A stretch of DNA of 64,000 nucleotides from assembly GCA_965153455.1 (NCBI GenBank), contig OZ234494.1, positions 7,130,001 through 7,194,000 on the forward strand, read 5' to 3'. The translations under genes and the position numbers were made by a program. Source of the stretch: Sphagnum compactum (Eukaryota > Bryophyta > Sphagnopsida > Sphagnales). Under the pieces are notes generated by a model that searched no databases, had not been told where the DNA came from, and saw only the letters and a program-made list of their open reading frames with translations. Positions 1-13,600 of this stretch are shown here, in pieces (the first letter of the stretch is position 1; every line of letters starts with the position of its first letter).

Positions 1-1
1 G

Positions 2-175
2 AAAGTGGCACCCACTCGACCACACCCAGGTATACCCAATAGGTCAGCTGCACTGGAGGCGGCTTTAGCCTTGTTTGTGACTCCGTTGGACAAGCTTCGT
101 GATATGTTCACTCCATTCCCAAAGGAAGAGCATGTTCCATACCAACCAAAGCAAGAAGAACACGCAAAAAAGTGA
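2..175 (+). CDS. C-terminal fragment of an unidentified protein (gene enters from the left edge)
   Basis: An open frame runs from the window edge to a TGA at 173-175 and encodes 57 residues beginning KVAPTRPHPGIPNRSAALEA. The composition is protein-like: a Pro-rich start, a hydrophobic helix-like stretch (LEAALALFVTPLDKLRDMF), then a charged Lys/Glu/Gln tail ending in HAKK. The codon choice is balanced, unlike the AT-rich spacer to the right. It is most likely the last exon of a plus-strand gene, because the sequence turns AT-rich with frequent stops soon after. I do not recognise the family. No start or upstream splice acceptor can be assigned because the sequence is cut. Confidence 0.55.
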   Translation, partial: KVAPTRPHPGIPNRSAALEAALALFVTPLDKLRDMFTPFPKEEHVPYQPKQEEHAKK

Positions 176-3100
176 TGATCAGAGCTTGTAATTCGGATCT
201 CGGATTCTTCAGGCCCCGGGGAGCTTTCTTTTGTGCTGTAGAGTTGAAGAATTCTAGATTATCCGTGTACAAAAAACTAGAGATCTATCATCAGAATAGT
301 TTTTTGTTCCCATTTCCATATCTCCATGTCTAGGACTCATCTGACATTGCATGTCTGTCTGTTTTCAAGAGCTGTGCAAAACCCTAAACCTTAGGATCAT
401 CCATGCAGCTATAAGCAGTTTACCCTTTTTGCTTCTTGTCCATCACTGGAATGGCATGTCAAGGTCTGAGATTCTGGAGTGAAGTTTTCCAATGAAAATG
501 CGAGTTATGCACAGCAAACTCTTGTGTGTACAGCTGATCAGAATTTTACAACGAGAATTCTGCTTCCAGCCTCTTTTTTCCAAGCTATATATATTCCCGA
601 AAAGCAAAATTAAAGGTGCTAAAATCTAGTGCTGTTCAAGATTTTCAATAGCAAGAATTTGAATGAAATTTAAGAAAACTTCCCAGATTTCTATACATGG
701 TTCAAGTAGGGTAGCCAAAAATATAGAGGGATTTTTTAAAAATGTACTTTCATTTGGCTAAATCTTCCTATGGTTAATCACATCTTTGGCTACATCACAA
801 AATTGATAAGGAAAAAAAAAACACACATTACTAATGTACAAAACTCTTTGAATCCTTACTTCCTAATGGGGATCAAGAAAACCAACACAAGGACAAGGCA
901 GACACCCTGTGCTTGACTCATGGAAATCATTTGGCTTCAAACCCTAAACCATAAATCTTGCTCCTCCAATGTAGTATTACAAAATGGAAGAAACCACAAA
1001 TCATTTTATGGAAAAAGTCCAAGCGTTTGGGACAATTGGAAGTTGTACCTTTAAAGCTTTGAGACCATCAAAAGATAATTGGTCTTGGAACAACTCGATT
1101 TGTTCTGGTTGAAGTCCTCATGGGGCCAAACTAGGACTCAGTCTCGATAGCAAAGTATAAGGAGTTTAAGTAACGAGTTTGAATTCGTCCTGAGCGGTTG
1201 AGACTTTGAGATAACCAAATGTGCCATGGGGTGTGTGCAGGTAGCTAGGAGCTAAAAAGGTCGATGCGAGAGAAGCTTGACAAAACATATGAAACACAAA
1301 GCAACAAGCGAAAAAAAAGAGACGTGTCAACCGATCTACGCTTCGAACAAAGGCTCTTGGCTATGGCTAATTGGCTTGGCCTTGGTCTCATACAAGATGT
1401 GGGATACCATAGGGATTTTTTGTTTTTCCTCCTTGTTCCCAATGTGTTCCCAATGTGTTCCCAAAGTTTCCCCAAGAGTTCCCAATAGCACCTGGGGTTT
1501 TATCCCATATGGGTTGCCCAAAGTTCAACTCCATGTATATAAACTGAAAAGGACAAACTTAAAGGACATAAAGAGGTGCTTTTACTGGGGGCATGTCCAA
1601 TGTCCCAAAGACACTTACTAATTGGCCAATCAAAATTGCTCCAATAAATTATTTTTTAAAATTGTGATCGCACCCGTGATGTAATTAACTATGTACACTA
1701 TAAGCATACTTCAAATGCATTTTATGTTGTATTGTGGATCGTGGAAAATGCATTGCTCGTTACTCTAAGATATTTCAAATAGAAATACAAGAAACCCTTA
1801 TATTAATCACCTTTGGTGATTTTTGTGACACTAATGAATTGTGATTTAAACATGTATAGTCACATTCCATATAAACCCTTACAACATTGTAACCCCAGTC
1901 ATCATTTAATGTATTTAATATTAAATTATTCATCATAAGCATTTAAAACAAAACACACCTTACAAAAATTAATACCATGATTTTAAAAGTGAACCATCAT
2001 AGCTTGCATTTCCCCTAGGCAAGATTTTTTTTAATGACATTTATACACATTAATATAATATTCATTTTTGTCATGAGAATTTTTTACCATTGTAAAAATC
2101 ATGAATTTTCTAATCCATCACATTTTGCAACCGATCCTACTTTGCCTAACACATGTCATCATGACAAACAAACTCATTACTTTGTAAGGAATCACCTAAG
2201 TGGGTAGGGTTGGATCATGTTTTCATGTTGCACTTGACATGGTCACAATATTGTGTTTGTCTGAATTGTCTTAATGATTCTAGGAGTACAACATTAATCC
2301 CTTTATGTTTTATTAGAATCTCTTGGCATTGATTCACCAATTGTGACTCATATGGATGACACCTTATCACCACCAAAAGCAAAAGAAAAATGTTCTTACC
2401 ATGAATTAACAATTCAGTTTCATGAGTAACCAAACTACTAAGTGAATTGAATTGTAAATGGGATTTGATAATTGTGTGCACATTGTCAAGTTCAACATCT
2501 ACTCTAAGGTTGATAAAAAAGATTTAATTTGTTGACACCTAAATGACATTTGTTATACAAACATGTTGACTTACAATAATTTTAGGAAAAAGAAACCTTT
2601 GAAACAAGTGAAGAAGGTATTACATTCCTTTTTCACCTCTTTCAAAAGGGGATTAGTATATGATTAAGTCCACTATAGACACTTGCCAAAAGTGAGGTTG
2701 TTTATGTCACCAAGATTAGGGAATCATTGTTGCAACATGTTGTTAATGGGTCATAATGGGGAAGAAACATAGAGAATGTATTTAGTTTGCCACTTTGTTC
2801 CACACTTTGAAGCATTATAAATTGGTGCATAGTTATGAGTTCACAAGGTGCTATTTGATTTTCTGTAGTTGAACACACATAATGAGGTGGGTTATGACTT
2901 AATAGCAACATAGGTAACATATTATTAAACGTCATCATATCTATTATTGTAATGGCCCAATATAGTTCTTTGACTTGTCATGAAATGAGACATACTATTG
3001 ACAATCAAAGCTAGTAATGTTAATTCATATTTAGACATGTGCAATATTTTGGTTTTGGATATTAATCATTTTCCTTTCAACATAGCTAGTTGGATTCCAA

Positions 3101-6100
3101 GTGAAGCTTACAACCTCAATTAAGTGCTTATGTAAGCATTGATGGATCAAGGTGGTGTATCCAAAAATATAATTAATAAGAAACTAATGAGATTTGGCAC
3201 AGACATTGGGGTTTCTATATTCTAAAGTATCGCATCAAATATTATTTGACAAGTTTTTGATGGGTAGAGTCCACACTCCATGGAAGATTATAGTCCCTTG
3301 TATGACTCATAGTACCAATTTTATCAAACTTGTAGATGGTGAGTAGAATGAAGGTCTATTGTCAACATTATGTACAAATTGTTATGAAATATGTCTTTGC
3401 CTTGTCATTGCAAGGGATGTAATGCTCATCTTCATTAACAATGTCTTGCAATATTCTATTCATAACATACCAAAGATAGTTTTTTTATTTCATATGTTTC
3501 ATAAAAATACAATGAATGGTTTTAAAAAAATACAAATACTTTTCCACATGCCCTAATTTAAAACATTTAGAGATTTCAAAGTTATTGAGATTATGGAAAC
3601 AAAAGAAGTTAAAATCTTAAATACATGAAGCCTTAAGCTTTGGATATAGATATGTTGGCACCAACCAATTATGTTATGTTAGAATATATGACATTGTTGA
3701 TGAAAATGACCAAATTGACATCCCATGCAACAACTAAGCAAAATCAAATTTAGGTCCTTTTTAATGTCCAAATCATGTTGGGTGAAAACACACTATGGAG
3801 GACTTGCTTTAAGCAAAAAAAATACTCTTTTTGGTATATTTTGGGGGTAGTTTTTCTTTGATTTCATCTAGCATTTTGATAAACATATAAAATGGATTTT
3901 AATACAAAGGCCTCCAACATAATTCTTGCCATCTTTCAAAAGAAAGTAATTTTTCAACAAAATGTTTTTTTTCAACACACTTATGTTCATTTGAATGAAA
4001 AATGTTTTTTGTGAAATCACATGAATCAAACTTTTCAATTGTAATTGAAATTATACAACCAATTCATAATTAATATATGACTAAGTACTTCATCAAGTTT
4101 TAAATTATTTGAATCATTTTTAGAGTATATTTGCACTTTGCAATATATCGTGACAACATATATAAATTCTCACAAATGTAATATTAAATCTTGTAATATT
4201 AATCAAAAAATGTAGTTTCCTTTGATAATTTCATTATTTGGCTATTGAACTACCTTATTTTGAATATAATTTATGAAAACCTCTTTTCATATTGGCTTGG
4301 TGGAAATTGAAAGTTGCACAATTTTTTTTAAAAATATTTGTGACTACATTTTTTGGCCACGTAATGTGCTTTCACCCTATTGTGCTACCATATTTTCTCT
4401 ATTGCAATCAATCCATGGACCATAATTTGATCAAGTTCAATCAGTTGAGGGATGTGTTTATATATGATTTTGTGGGAATGAATAAAGTGTGTATTAGGGA
4501 AGATATATGCCTTGTACACAAACATAGACACCAAGTTCAAAGCGAATGCCTTTGAACATTACATTGAAACTATATTGAATGATAAACATGAATGAATTAT
4601 CATTTGTTGGGTTATGAATTTGAACATTAATGTCAAACATCTAATTTTTTATGTGAATTAGTAATGTAATGTATGGGCTACTCATGAATTCGAAAATTTG
4701 TACGAGACAACATTTGTGCAACCATAGCACTTGTGAAACCAATTTTTGCAAATATTTTTTTCATTCTAACCTTTATGTTACATTTTCTTTCTTTTTATGT
4801 GTTTCAAATGTCACATTTGAATTAGTTATGTATACATGAACAATATTGATGTGGGCACTAGTTGTTTATGTTGATCCTACCTTCTTACAAAACTATAAAG
4901 AAGATTTCTTACTTATGGAATTTTGGATAGGTCAAAAGTGTGTGGTGTAACACAATATTGGCTACAAGTAGATGTAGAGGATTTAGGGTGTGTTTGGATC
5001 AATTGGATTGTCACATGGATGTCAACATGTCACCTTGCATGACAAAACAAGTGGCCCCCAGGTCATAAAACCCTAATTATAAATGCATGACTACATTATG
5101 TTAATTGAACTTTGACATGGACATAAACATGTCATCATGCACAACATAAAATAGAAGTTTTGTTGGTTCATGCAAAGTGCATATACTATGATGCTTTTAA
5201 TTATTTTTCAAAACACTAAATTTTAACCAATTTTGTGGTTATATAATCTTAATATAACTACCATTAGATTATATACCTCTTCATCATTTACACTTCCATC
5301 AACATCCTTGTATCCCTTTTTTTTCCATTACATAGTTAATTTTTCCAAGAAACATTTGACACAACCTAAATCTTGGAATTAATACATGAAAATTTGATAG
5401 AATTTGTGATTTAAAGTATATTTTAAAACCCAAGACATGCTTTAATCAATTTATAATGCATGTCACAAGAAAAATTAACCTTGATACAATATTATTGTAA
5501 TTGAGTAAATTGTGTTGGAAAGTTTATAATATTTTATAGTATATAAATTATCTAAAAAGTAAAAGGCATGTGGATTTAATTTCATTATAATTTTTTTATA
5601 TAATTTTTTAAATTTAAATATTATAAATAAAATTATGATCGAAATTAAAGAAAATAAAAAATAAAATAAAATTTCATTTTAATTTTTCAAACAAATACTG
5701 AAAATTTAACATAACATCTTTACATTTTGAAATTAAAAAGAGTACTTGACAATTCAATTTAATTGTTCCATGCAAAACCAAATCGATCCTTCATCATGGC
5801 ATTGGCAACTTACCCAAGACCAACCTCCTATTGTATCTTTGATTGCTTTCTATATACAAATGGTTGCATGGATTTTCTTGGAGACTTTTTTATGCTTCTC
5901 ATTTGGGTGAGCTCCATGATCGAGTAATTTCAAGTCTCTTAATGACCTTCCAATAATATGGATGAAATTGATCAAACGATGAGATTAAAGCACAAAAACT
6001 AATGTTTGAGACGAAAATATATCATAACAATAGTCACAAAATTGTTCATGTGTTTTGTAGCCTACAAACCTATCTCCTTTGCAACCAAGTAGGTTGTGTG

Positions 6101-6739
6101 CCTACCTACTTCCATCCATTTTACAGACCTAATTCCATGCTTGTAAATGGAAACATGTGAAAACTTGACAATCTTTCAGAGTTATCCATGAAGCTATAGT
6201 TGGAACTTGAGGAAAGATGTTATCCAATGTGCCCAAATCAAGTCATGTCTCATATTATTTTTGAGATGATCAACCAATCAAATTATGGGGACAGATAATT
6301 TCAATTCGTGATGGTGGGAAATTTTTCAACCCATCATGATAATTATATGGAATGCTCATTGTTGGAGCTTAATTTAAATCCATGTAAAAGGCTTATTACC
6401 GTGGTGTTATTTACATGTTGCTAATGCATCATAATGATATGAGATTTGAATGTGTGTTTGGATATCTAGTTTGAGAGAATCATTGGAAGTAAGTGTATAT
6501 AACACTCTTGTCAAGAAGGGGTGGTGTCACATTGTAGTAGCCTTTGCCATTTACATTAAAAAAAAAGTATTAAGGGAAATGAAGAATAATGTAATCTCAA
6601 ATAATTCACCATGCAAAAATATAATTTTCAAAACATCCTCTAAAAGAAACCAATTTAATCCTTCAAGATATTATACAACTCTATAACTAATATCTCAAGT
6701 TTCAACACAAGCCAAAATATCATCTTTCAAAAATCCTCA
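176..6739. other. AT-rich intergenic region, no supportable gene
   Basis: The first few hundred bases are probably the 3' UTR of the gene ending at 175. The rest is AT-rich spacer with only short frames of no recognisable composition. A short tandem array of the unit AATGTGTTCCC lies at 1434-1487. The frames at 3359-3556 and 4292-4555 were examined and show no domain. Nothing else can be supported. Confidence 0.6.
1434..1487. repeat. short tandem repeat, unit about 11 bp (TGTTCCCAATG)
   Basis: Two near-perfect copies of the unit and two degenerate ones (tttccccaag, agttcccaat) follow one another. The short open frames on both strands here (Leu/Gly/Thr/His-rich on the minus strand) are produced by this repeat and are not taken as genes. 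Confidence 0.6.
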
Positions 6740-7096
6740 TCTACTATATTAATTCATTACGTTTGTGCGTGCGTCTGTCTGACACGACAATTCTGCTGCA
6801 ATTCTATGGCAGAATCGGCCTCTGCATTTTCTATGGCAGAACCGGGCAATGCATTTTCTATGACAGGGCTTGGTAACGGGGCGGGGAGGGGCCAACACGG
6901 GGGGGGGGCCAACACGGGGCGGGAAGTTAATTATATATAACAGGGGAACGAGGGGGGGATCAACAGGTTAAAAAATCGGAGTGAAAAATGCGAAGGATGA
7001 GGGGAGAGTCGACGGGGTAAAGAACCGGAGTGGGCAATGGGAAGGACCGGGCGGGGGGGAGCTCGACGGGTGCATTATGCACCGGGTTCACACTAG
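6740..7096 (+). mobile_element. short non-autonomous Helitron
   Basis: The 357-bp element begins TCTACTATATTAA, the 5' end typical of plant Helitrons, directly after an A at 6739. It ends CACACTAG directly before a T at 7097, so it sits between A and T as Helitrons do and has no target-site duplication. A 3' hairpin with arms GGTGCA/TGCACC (7069-7083) lies about ten bases before the terminal CTAG, as expected of the Helitron 3' signal. Inside are short direct repeats (GCATTTTCTATGGCAGAA-like, about 6820-6875) and two related G-rich units near 6970-7068. No Rep/helicase coding is present, so it would depend on an autonomous partner. It is much more GC-rich than its surroundings. Confidence 0.85.
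7069..7083 (+). other. Helitron 3'-terminal hairpin
   Basis: The inverted repeat GGTGCATTATGCACC lies just inside the CTAG end at 7093-7096. In Helitrons this stem-loop marks the end of the transferred strand. Confidence 0.75.
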
Positions 7097-7354
7097 TATA
7101 AAAGGATTTTATATATGGATAAAATATATATTATCCATATATATTATTAATATATTATATTATATATTACCTAGGGGCCAAAATCCATTAAGCTACTTTT
7201 TTTGTGTATGGAAAATTTGGGCAAGTTTTCCACCAGTTCATATGTTTTAGGGTTGGTACCAAATAGAACCTAGAAGAAGCTAGTAAGTCTATGATGAATG
7301 AACTTACTAGTAAGTATGTAAGGTTTATGACGGGTTTAGGGTCTCGGGTGCAAG

Positions 7355-7502
7355 AACTTCCGCAATTCAGCGATGGCAGTAAAGAAGAAGATTTGATTAC
7401 GCGGAGTTTGGTTGGTTTCGGGGAATTCAGGCACGCAGAGTTCCGCAATTTGACGATGGCGGTGAAGAAGAAGAAGATCTGATCTGATGGGGCGGAGTTT
7501 TT
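7355..7502 (+). repeat. tandem duplication of about 83 bp in the PPR gene leader, carrying two near-identical mini-ORFs
   Basis: A block starting TTCCGCAATT and ending GCGGAGTTT occurs twice in tandem, offset about 83 bp. Each copy contains one short ATG frame: 7373-7396 encodes MAVKKKI and 7456-7482 encodes MAVKKKKI. If transcription of the PPR gene begins upstream of them, these are upstream ORFs. The transcription start cannot be seen, so that role is inferred. Confidence 0.55.
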
Positions 7503-7626
7503 GTTTTGTTTTGTTTTCGTTTCTTTGGGGGTGTCTTCTGTTCCTTTTATCCGCGGGATCTATGGAGCTCTTGTAGTGTCGATGCAAAACGGGTGCTAGG
7601 CGTGGGCGTACAGGGAATGCTAGCTA

Positions 7627-10600
7627 ATGACGATCATCACCTTCTCATCGCGCCGTCTACTTTTGTTGTCGTCTTTCTCCTCTCGAAGATTGTCCCATTC
7701 CCTGGCTGCTGTTGCTGCAGAAACTTGGCCTTCAGGTTTGTTTTGTTTTTTGTTTTTTTGGTTATTTCCTTTCGTCTTGTGAGACTTTGTGAATGTAGAT
7801 GCCATTTTTGCTCGCACCGTGTAACTTTTGGAAAGTTGTGGAGGAGTAGACAGTCCTGGTTTTTTTTCCCGTGGCATTTTTTAAGGGTTTCAGGATGCTG
7901 GACAGCTGAAAATCTTCCTTTCAGTACAATTATTGATATGTGAGACGCATCCCAAACAGAATCCACTAGTTGTGTTGAAGGATTTCTGCCCCATTCAGTT
8001 GTCTAGGTTTTCAAGAAATGTGAGTTGCTGCACATTTGAATTCTGCTTTGAATCACAGCAAGAAAATGCCCACGGATGTCAGGTTTTTTTTTTTGCATAA
8101 GCAAACCTTTCTTCAGGAAATGGCAATTCTCAATCTATGTGTCTCTTCAGGTTTAGGGTTCCGGAATACTTTGAACTGTGCATTTGTGGTTTAGGTTTTA
8201 GGGTTTTGTGCAAAGTGTTGAGAATTCATTGGAGTGTTCATTGTCCTAGATTTCTAACATCATGTTCCTTGACTGAGAAAACTGTGCAGACTCAGAGAAT
8301 TGGCTTGATGATGCAACATCAGTTGCAGAATCAGTTGCAGTGCAGGGTGATGCATCTAATGAGAACTCTCATCAAAGAGGTCAGAAGAGTAGAAAAAGTG
8401 GATGGCCACAAGACTGTTTGCAGGAGAAGTCCAACTCCAAGTTTGAGGTTGAAACAGTGACTGATGTACCAAAACTGTTCAACCTTCTCAAGAAGAAGAG
8501 GTTTAATGAATTACTAGTGGCTCATGATGCTATGGTAGCAGCGAAAAGCTCAGCCTGCAAGGCAATGAGCATTGCCACATACTCACGCTTGATGACTCAG
8601 TGTGGTCGGGAGCTGGGGCCTGAAACTGTCCTTCCAATTTTCAAACGCATGCTACAGGCAGGGGTTACCCCTGATGTGGTTTCTTACACAATTGTTATAC
8701 AAGCTTTTATGGAGATGGAAACAAAGGTTGAAATGACCTCTGCCTGGGATCACATGACTAGGAATGTGAGCTGAAACTATTTCTTACGTGTCACTTCCTG
8801 GATGTCTTTGAAGGGTGTCTGATGATGATCATTTGTTAGTTCCTTTGCTGCACTAATTGCAGGATAATCAATTATGTTTTTTGAGGCAGATTCAAGCTGT
8901 AGTACCAATATTGGAACGAAGTTTCTACTCAGATGTTTGTGGTTTGTGATGTGTATAGCAAGGTAAGAGAAGCTCTGAGTCCTCCACTTCTGCTCAGGGA
9001 GTATGGGCTACCAGAGCCCTTGAACTATTACGAGAAATGCGGGCAAAAGGATTAGTTCCCAACATGTTGACCTACAAGCCGATAATCGCATGGCTTGCTG
9101 CCAAAGGGAATGTTACACTATACCATGAATTCACAAAGTACATGGATGAAGATGGAGTCCCTCAAGATGGAGTGTTCAAAAAAAATGAAATTCAATTTGC
9201 TCTCAGTGCTGGTGACCTTGAGAGGGCAAAAGGCCTCTACCTTGCAGCCAAGAAAGAAAATGTGCAACTGGTTACAACACTTGATGGTGAGTTATTTATG
9301 TAGAACCCTTGACCTTATTCTCTTGAGACTTCCATGCTTCTAGAGTCATTGGTATCAAAGTGAAAGTGCAGATACATGCAATGGCTTGGCCTGTTTGGTA
9401 GGTTGAACTTGTGTCCAGGTAATATAGTTGACAATGTACATCACCTGGTGTCAGTTTTTTGCTTACTCAGCATCTTAGCTTGAATTGATACCTTCTTGAG
9501 TAAAAGCTCTCAAAACTCACCACAGACAGCCACATTATCAAAGGCCAACAAACTCACTTCCAATTTCAATGGACTCTAGGGTGGATGACTGCTTAGAATT
9601 TCCTGCTGATGGGGGGCAGGATTGGGGGGACATGGATGAGACAGCCCAGTTCATATTGGAGTTTGCAACAGCTGATAAAGTTGCTGTGGTGGTGGATCTA
9701 CTTCCCAAGGTGTTACCTCATGTAAGATCAAGCAGGAGCATCAGTGCTGCCTTCCGTTGTCTTGGCAAGCATGGCCGGCATGAGACTGCTTTACAGTGTT
9801 TTGCTATACTGAAAGAAAAGGGTATGCAATCACTTGTTGTGTCCTTGTTGTAAACAGATCTAGACAGGCCTCTGTTCTAGCATTGCTTACTAGAAGCCAG
9901 AAGGTGCTTCTGGCTACTGTTCTGGACTGCAAGCATTTGTTGCTTTATTATGAGTGGCTTCAGATTTGTAAAACTGAGTGTATGAACCTCTCAGCTAAGT
10001 GACCAGAGAAAAAAGTGCCTTAGAGGGGTTGCATTGCTGTGCCTTGGACAAGCTCATGAGATGGTGATTGCATGGATGAAACTGGACAGGTACCAGTGCA
10101 AAGTACAGGAGCTTTGTCTTGACTGCCTACATCCTTGGCTATACGAAAAGAGATAAGGTATTTGAGATTACAAGTTCATATTAGGCAGGTGCTTTGGCTC
10201 AATGAATGGATGGGTCACCATCCTGTTTAAAACTTTGCTGCAGATGAAAGGGTGCACAAGGCTAACTCTGGGCTTGGTTTCCAGCTGGATGATGCAGTAA
10301 AGGCTTTTCGAGAAGTAGAGGAGAGGTTTCAAGTGAAGGCGCTAGCCTCTATGTTTAACATCCTCATTGATTTCTCTTGCAGGCAGGGCGAGGTAGGACA
10401 CCTTTTTCTTTCTCTGAGACAGAAATGCTAATGATCGGGCCAAGCAAACATTTGATTTGTTTATGGCACTGTTTGAAAATCTACGAGTATTTAGAGCTCA
10501 CAACTTGCTCCATGCTGACAGATTTCTCAAGGTCTGGATTTTTTGGATGAGATGCAACAAAGAGGACTGGATTTATCACATTTTTCTTTCAATCCTTTCA

Positions 10601-13600
10601 TTCGTGAGTTTGCTCGGTGGACAATGATTGAAGAGGTACAACTTATGCATGTGCATCCCTGCAATAAAGAAGCAAAAGTTGGATAACATTCCTGTAGACC
10701 CAAAAGCTTAAGGGACAAAACTGGTTTTGCCAAGGACTGATTAACAACTTCAGAATGCTAAAGGACTTTCCTAAAGCTCTTGTGAATCCTGTTAATTCTC
10801 CTGGACGATGCATATGAGTGAGAAAGGGAGAGTGAGTCTTGAGGCATTTCCCAGGAGTCATGTTGTAGCATTAAGCCTATGCCCAATTTTGTGCTCAAGT
10901 CAGGAGAGTTTGATGAAGAAAAATGGTCAGTGGGAGTGCAGTTAAACCTTTGCTGCTATACTCTTGTGGGCATAGACCCTGTGTCCAGTTTGGTTGTAGC
11001 AAGAAGAGTGAAGAAGAGCAGGAGGGTCAGGTAGAGGGGAGGGAATGCAATATGGAGTTGGCTATTGCCTTCATGAAGGCAAGCCCTAGAAGTGGGACCT
11101 TGATACAGATGATTGGTTTGGGTCTCTCAGATTTTCCCCTAGGATCCCCTTACACACATCAATTTGCAGTGGATGGAGAGAAGGAGAGGAAATTGGACAT
11201 CTATGAAATGAGTGAATTTGGTGGGATACAGGCATTTGAGATGAAGGCAGCCATGCACAGGGTCAGTGTGCAGCCATCTGTGGTGACATACCACTCCCTA
11301 ATTGGAATTTGTGTAAAGCTTGGGGATGTAAGTAATTTTCATCATCCCAGTGCCTGTTCCTATCAATGTCTCCTCACTCTGTTGTTCAGTTTAACTAGAG
11401 ACCTTGTTGCACAAGTTGGCTATTGTACACCAAGTTGTACGACACCTCACTGACATGTTTTTAACAATTATTCCTACAGATGGAGAGGGCACATAATCTT
11501 TTCCTGGAAATGAAGGAGTGTGGTGTGGCAACAAACACACAGTGCTTCAACCCTCTCATTATAGGATTTGCCACCCAGGTGAATCTCTCTTTTGTCCTTC
11601 TGAATCTGCTGAAGCCTTGCACCAAAGTTTAACCATGGTGGGGCTTCAGGATGTATTTCTTTTCATCTGCTCCTTAGTAATCTGAGCATGTTTGCATTGT
11701 TGTGGTGATTAGGGAAGGTTTGATCGAGCACTGTCTGTCCTGAAAGAGATGGAATTGGCAGGTGTGAAGCCTGATGTGACCACCTATCGGTTTCTCATTT
11801 TTGCATGCTCGCGTACAAGAAATCAGGAAAAGGCAGTGCAGGTAAATGACTATTGGTCAATCACAATGCTGGCTTAGATTTGATTGCAAAAAACACTTAA
11901 GGACATAGTTGAGAGCTGGGCGTCTTCCTGTTGGAGCATATCATGCCTGGAGAGACCTTGTGCATTCACTTCATTGTTTTGGATTGCAGTTATATGATGA
12001 GATGCAGGAGCGCGGAATAAAGCCAAATCAGTCAATCTTCACAGTGATGGCAACTGTTTTCGCAAAGTGTGGGAACCTTGATCGTGGAATCAAGGTCAGA
12101 TTTCCAACTTTTCCTTTTTTGTAATTTTTTGTGTAAGTAGGATGGTTTTCTTTTCTCAAATTCTTTGTCTTGGTGTTGGTTTTGAGGGTTTCCCATCTGA
12201 TATTATCGCTTCACTTGTTAAACGGCAGATGGTGAGGGCTATAGAGAAGAGTGGAGAGCGAGCAGGAACTGAGACAAAAAGTGCCATTCTGTCAGGCTTG
12301 GCTCTGGCTGGGCGCCTTGATGAAGCTTTTGCCTTGTATGATGAGATCAAAAAAGAAGGTGTCCTTCCTCGTGCATATGCTGTTGGGACTCTTGTGGTGG
12401 GTACTTTCCTCTGTTCTGATAAATACACTTCCAAACTCTCCGAGGATTCTTTTATGCAACTTTCTCTGTGCAACTTGATTCAACATCAAGCAGCACATCT
12501 CATTGGTGTGCTCTGTTTGATAACTTTTGAATTTTATTGATTCTTTAGAAAAGCAATCCACTTTGTATGCATCATCATTGCATTTCACGTTGCTTGAGCT
12601 TATCTTTCCAGACAGAAATTTTTTAAACAACTTGTGAAGCAAGTTCTATGTGTTTTTCTTCTCCTTTTTTACTTAAGTAATGCTGTCCAGTGCCACAATT
12701 ACAAAGGGAATCACATGCCTATTCCTGGGTTGGGGATAAGGATTCTCATCAGGATAGGCTTCTGGTGATGAGCAGGCAGCAGTAGGGAAGGCAGGGGATT
12801 TGGATCGAATGTTTGAGCTTTTCGAGGAAAGCCGTAGTGACAATCAATGGCCAAATTTGAACCAACGCCAGCGAGCTGAGCACCTTAACATCCGCTGCAT
12901 CAATGTGGTGCTTGGCTGTATCCGCAATAACCAGCTTGGGTACTGTCCTTCATCTGAAACCTCCTTTCTGGTGTCCTCAGATCATGCAATTGAACAGATT
13001 AACACATCCATTCATTTTAGCACATCTCCCAACATGTCTACTGGAAATTATGAACTCCCTGTCTACTTCTGGAGGTTTCTGTTTACTCATGATGAATGCA
13101 ACATTGTAATTGGAACAGAAGAGCAATAAAATTTCTGAAGCAAGTGAAGGAGGAGGGCATTGCAGATGAGGGTGTTCTCTTCGAAAAGGTCAATCTTCAT
13201 CCTTTCCTGAGCAGTTTCTTTTGTTAGTTTCCCTAATTTACCCTCAATTGATGCAAGGTATCATGAGATTGACGAGGACCACTTTTCTTTGATCAGATTT
13301 TCTTGCACATCTCAAACGGAGGAGAAGACGAGAACGAGATGTGCTGGTTGGATGTGGAGGATGGGTTTACAGTGGTGGCTGCAATGCGTGAGTTGGGTTT
13401 GCGTCCTTCACGAATTTCATTGGAAGCTCTTCTTGATGGATGCGCTGCCATGAGTGACCCTGAACAAGCGCAAAGAGTGGTCCAGGAAATGGAGCAGGAG
13501 GGTCTGTGTTTGAACATCTTCTCCATGATCAGGTATCAACTGATGCCTTCCTCATTAAATTTAGCAATTCATTTGTGTGTTTTGTCTCCACACAATTGAC

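Noticed and set aside
8120-8150. ATG at 8120 as the main start of the PPR gene
   Set aside because: It splices in frame, but the exon at 7627 gives a convincing mitochondrial presequence, which fits the family. Kept as an alternative first exon.
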